From positions 51,194 through 115,193 of the forward strand of contig NZ_JAGHRO010000012.1 in assembly GCF_017743735.1 (NCBI RefSeq): a DNA stretch of 64,000 bases. The letters run 5' to 3'. This document shows positions 61,702-64,000 of the stretch, one piece after another. The notes beneath the pieces were generated by a model. That model was not told the DNA's origin. It ran no database searches and worked only from the letters and a program-made list of their open reading frames with translations. The first letter of the stretch is position 1. Each line of letters begins with the position of its first letter. Source of the DNA: Shimia sp. R9_2 (GTDB taxonomy: Bacteria > Pseudomonadota > Alphaproteobacteria > Rhodobacterales > Rhodobacteraceae). Made by a program: the position numbers and the translations under genes.

Positions 61702-63819
61702 ATGGCACGCGAATATACGCTCGAACATTACCGTAACTTCGGTATCATGGCGCACATCGACGCAGGTAAAACCACCTGTTCCGAGCGCATCCTGTATTAC
61801 ACCGGCAAATCCCACAACATCGGTGAGGTGCACGACGGTGCAGCCACCATGGACTGGATGGAGCAGGAGCAGGAACGTGGTATCACCATCACCTCCGCTG
61901 CGACGACCACTTTCTGGGAGCGCACCGAAGATGGCAAATCCGCTGATACGCCAAAGCACCGTCTGAACATCATCGACACCCCTGGGCACGTTGACTTCAC
62001 CATCGAAGTTGAACGTTCTCTGGCGGTTCTCGACGGTGCCGTCTGTGTTCTGGACGCCAACGCTGGTGTTGAACCTCAGACCGAAACCGTGTGGCGTCAG
62101 GCTGACCGCTACAAGGTTCCGCGTATGGTGTTCGTCAACAAGATGGACAAAATCGGCGCTGACTTCTTCAACTGTGTGAACATGATTGAAGACCGCACCG
62201 GTGCAACCGCTGTTCCAATCGCTTTCCCAATCGGTGCAGAAACCGAGCTGGAAGGCCTGGTTGACCTGGTCACCATGGAAGAGTGGCTGTGGCAGGGTGA
62301 AGATCTGGGCGCGTCCTGGATCAAGGCACCTATTCGCGACGAACTCAAAGATCTGGCCGACGAATGGCGCGGCAAGATGATCGAGAACGCCGTCGAGCAA
62401 GACGACGATGCCATGGAAGCCTATCTGGAAGGCGAAGAGCCTGACGTGCCAACCCTGCGCAAACTGCTGCGCAAAGGCACTCTGTCTCTGTCTTTCGTTC
62501 CGGTTCTGGGCGGTTCTGCGTTCAAGAACAAAGGTGTTCAGCCTCTGCTTAACGCTGTGATCGACTACCTGCCGTCCCCACTGGACGTTGTTGATTACAT
62601 GGGCTTCGCACCGGGTGACGAAACCGAAGAGCGTAACATCGCGCGTCGTGCAGACGACGACATGGCGTTCTCCGGCCTGGCGTTCAAAATCATGAACGAC
62701 CCGTTTGTTGGCTCCCTGACCTTTACCCGGATCTACTCCGGTCAGTTGAACAAGGGCGACACGCTCCTCAACTCCACCAAAGGTAAGAAAGAGCGCATCG
62801 GTCGTATGATGATGATGCACTCCAACAACCGCGAAGAAATCACCGAAGCATTCGCAGGTGACATCATCGCTCTGGCGGGTCTGAAAGACACCACAACCGG
62901 TGACACGCTCTGCGCGACCAACGATCCGGTGGTTCTGGAAACCATGACCTTCCCGGATCCGGTGATCGAAATCGCTGTTGAGCCAAAGACCAAAGCTGAC
63001 CAAGAGAAAATGTCTCAGGGTCTGCAGCGTCTGGCAGCCGAAGACCCATCCTTCCGTGTTGAGACCGACATCGAGTCCGGTCAGACCATCATGAAGGGTA
63101 TGGGCGAACTTCACCTGGACATCCTCGTGGATCGTCTGAAGCGTGAGTTCAAGGTTGAGGCCAACATCGGTGCGCCGCAGGTGGCATACCGTGAAACGAT
63201 CTCCAAGGCGATCGAGCACACCTACACCCACAAGAAACAGTCCGGTGGTTCCGGTCAGTATGCTGAAGTCAAAATGGAAATCATGCCGACTGAAGCGGGT
63301 GAGGGCTACTCTTTCGAAAGCCGCATCGTTGGTGGTGCTGTTCCGAAGGAATACATCCCGGGTGTTGAAAAGGGCATTCAGTCCGTCATGGACTCCGGTC
63401 CTCTGGCTGGCTTCCCTGTGATCGACTTCAAGGTTGCTCTGATCGACGGTAAGTTCCACGACGTGGACTCCAGCGTTCTGGCCTTTGAAATCGCAGCTCG
63501 TATGGCAATGCGCGAAGGCATGAAACTGGCCGGCGCGAAACTGCTTGAGCCGATCATGAAAGTGGAAGTGATCACTCCGGAAGAATACACCGGTGGCATC
63601 ATTGGTGACCTCACCTCCCGTCGTGGTCAGGTGTCCGGTCAGGAGCCTCGCGGCAACGCCGTGGCGATCGACGCATTTGTGCCTCTGGCCAACATGTTCG
63701 GTTACATCAACAACCTGCGTTCGATGTCTTCCGGCCGTGCCCAGTTCACCATGCAGTTCGACCACTACGATCCGGTTCCGCAGAACATCTCCGACGAGAT
63801 CCAAGCGAAATACGCATAA
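61702..63819 (+). CDS. fusA: Elongation factor G
   Basis: EF-G is the GTPase that drives translocation and, with RRF, ribosome recycling. The 705-residue protein has the G1 motif AHIDAGKTT, the switch region [20 protein letters not shown] and [11 protein letters not shown]. The domain IV text [16 protein letters not shown] is also present, as is the closing [16 protein letters not shown]. All five domains are in order and length is normal. tuf follows after 54 bases containing a hairpin. Confidence 0.98.
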   Translation: MAREYTLEHYRNFGIMAHIDAGKTTCSERILYYTGKSHNIGEVHDGAATMDWMEQEQERGITITSAATTTFWERTEDGKSADTPKHRLNIIDTPGHVDFTIEVERSLAVLDGAVCVLDANAGVEPQTETVWRQADRYKVPRMVFVNKMDKIGADFFNCVNMIEDRTGATAVPIAFPIGAETELEGLVDLVTMEEWLWQGEDLGASWIKAPIRDELKDLADEWRGKMIENAVEQDDDAMEAYLEGEEPDVPTLRKLLRKGTLSLSFVPVLGGSAFKNKGVQPLLNAVIDYLPSPLDVVDYMGFAPGDETEERNIARRADDDMAFSGLAFKIMNDPFVGSLTFTRIYSGQLNKGDTLLNSTKGKKERIGRMMMMHSNNREEITEAFAGDIIALAGLKDTTTGDTLCATNDPVVLETMTFPDPVIEIAVEPKTKADQEKMSQGLQRLAAEDPSFRVETDIESGQTIMKGMGELHLDILVDRLKREFKVEANIGAPQVAYRETISKAIEHTYTHKKQSGGSGQYAEVKMEIMPTEAGEGYSFESRIVGGAVPKEYIPGVEKGIQSVMDSGPLAGFPVIDFKVALIDGKFHDVDSSVLAFEIAARMAMREGMKLAGAKLLEPIMKVEVITPEEYTGGIIGDLTSRRGQVSGQEPRGNAVAIDAFVPLANMFGYINNLRSMSSGRAQFTMQFDHYDPVPQNISDEIQAKYA

Positions 63820-63827
63820 CGAAATTT

Positions 63828-63850
63828 GGGAAGCGGGCTGCCCGCTTCCC
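63828..63850 (+). other. Hairpin between fusA and tuf
   Basis: GGGAAGCGGG (63828-63837) and CCCGCTTCCC (63841-63850) form a perfect ten-pair stem with a three-base loop. The following TTCTCAAC is not a convincing T tract and the AAGGAGG ribosome site of tuf starts 12 bases later. It may slow or process the transcript rather than end it. Confidence 0.6.
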
Positions 63851-63873
63851 TTCTCAACATCAAGGAGGCCATC

Positions 63874-64000
63874 ATGGCTAAGGAAAAGTTTGAGCGCAGT
63901 AAACCGCACTGCAACATCGGCACCATTGGTCACGTTGACCACGGCAAAACCACGCTGACCGCCGCGATCACCAAACAGTTTGGTGACTTCAAAGCGTACG
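63874..64000 (+). CDS. tuf: Elongation factor Tu, 5' end only
   Basis: The window ends 42 codons into the gene. The visible part, [39 protein letters not shown], has the G1 motif GHVDHGKT of EF-Tu, which delivers aminoacyl-tRNA to the ribosome. AAGGAGG lies five bases before the ATG. The order fusA-tuf confirms the assignment. Confidence 0.97.
   Translation, partial: MAKEKFERSKPHCNIGTIGHVDHGKTTLTAAITKQFGDFKAY

Overview
The window looks like a chromosomal segment of a GC-rich alphaproteobacterium, most likely a marine Roseobacter-group member of the Rhodobacteraceae. The evidence is the rsmE-gshA pairing, the alphaproteobacterial RpoB/RpoC and ribosomal proteins, a TRAP transporter, a split sulfopyruvate decarboxylase and a KpsEMT-type capsule exporter. 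No tRNA, rRNA, CRISPR array, transposase or phage gene was found.

Layout. 1-4.5 kb: ubiA (minus strand, cut by the edge), rsmE, a GNAT acetyltransferase, a small membrane protein and gshA. 4.5-7 kb: a small unknown minus-strand gene and an isolated uronate isomerase. 7.9-13.4 kb: a capsule-like operon with an IspD/TarI-type cytidylyltransferase, an SDR reductase, a TagF-like polymer phosphotransferase and KpsE/KpsM/KpsT. 13.4-17.6 kb: a DeoR regulator with TTTCG-type palindromes and a three-part TRAP transporter. 18.1-28.3 kb: one tightly packed operon whose gene content matches sulfoquinovose breakdown. It holds a di-heme peroxidase-like protein, PfkB kinase, LacD/YihT-type aldolase, fucose-isomerase-type isomerase, a Gfo/Idh/MocA protein (candidate NAD-dependent sulfoquinovosidase), mutarotase, aldehyde dehydrogenase, 2-hydroxyacid dehydrogenase and ComD/ComE. 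It ends at a strong terminator. 28.5-32.3 kb: an orphan peptide-type solute-binding protein and a fused E1 alpha-beta 2-oxoacid dehydrogenase.

34-64 kb: the translation/transcription super-cluster secE-nusG, rplK-rplA, rplJ-rplL, rpoB-rpoC, rpsL-rpsG-fusA-tuf. It is in canonical order but is broken into five blocks by unrelated genes: rpiB, glycosyltransferases, Sel1 and ankyrin proteins, an arylsulfatase with a LysR regulator, a FabMG-like protein, a Tat-exported cyclase-family protein and an EamA exporter. Most blocks end in good hairpin terminators.

The most interesting system is the 18-28 kb operon. Read as a pathway it would take a sulfoquinovose glycoside to sulfoquinovose, sulfofructose, sulfofructose-1-phosphate, DHAP plus sulfolactaldehyde, sulfolactate, sulfopyruvate and finally sulfoacetaldehyde. 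The TRAP transporter and DeoR regulator just upstream are the natural candidates for uptake and control. These functions are inferred from family membership and gene order; nothing here proves substrate specificity.
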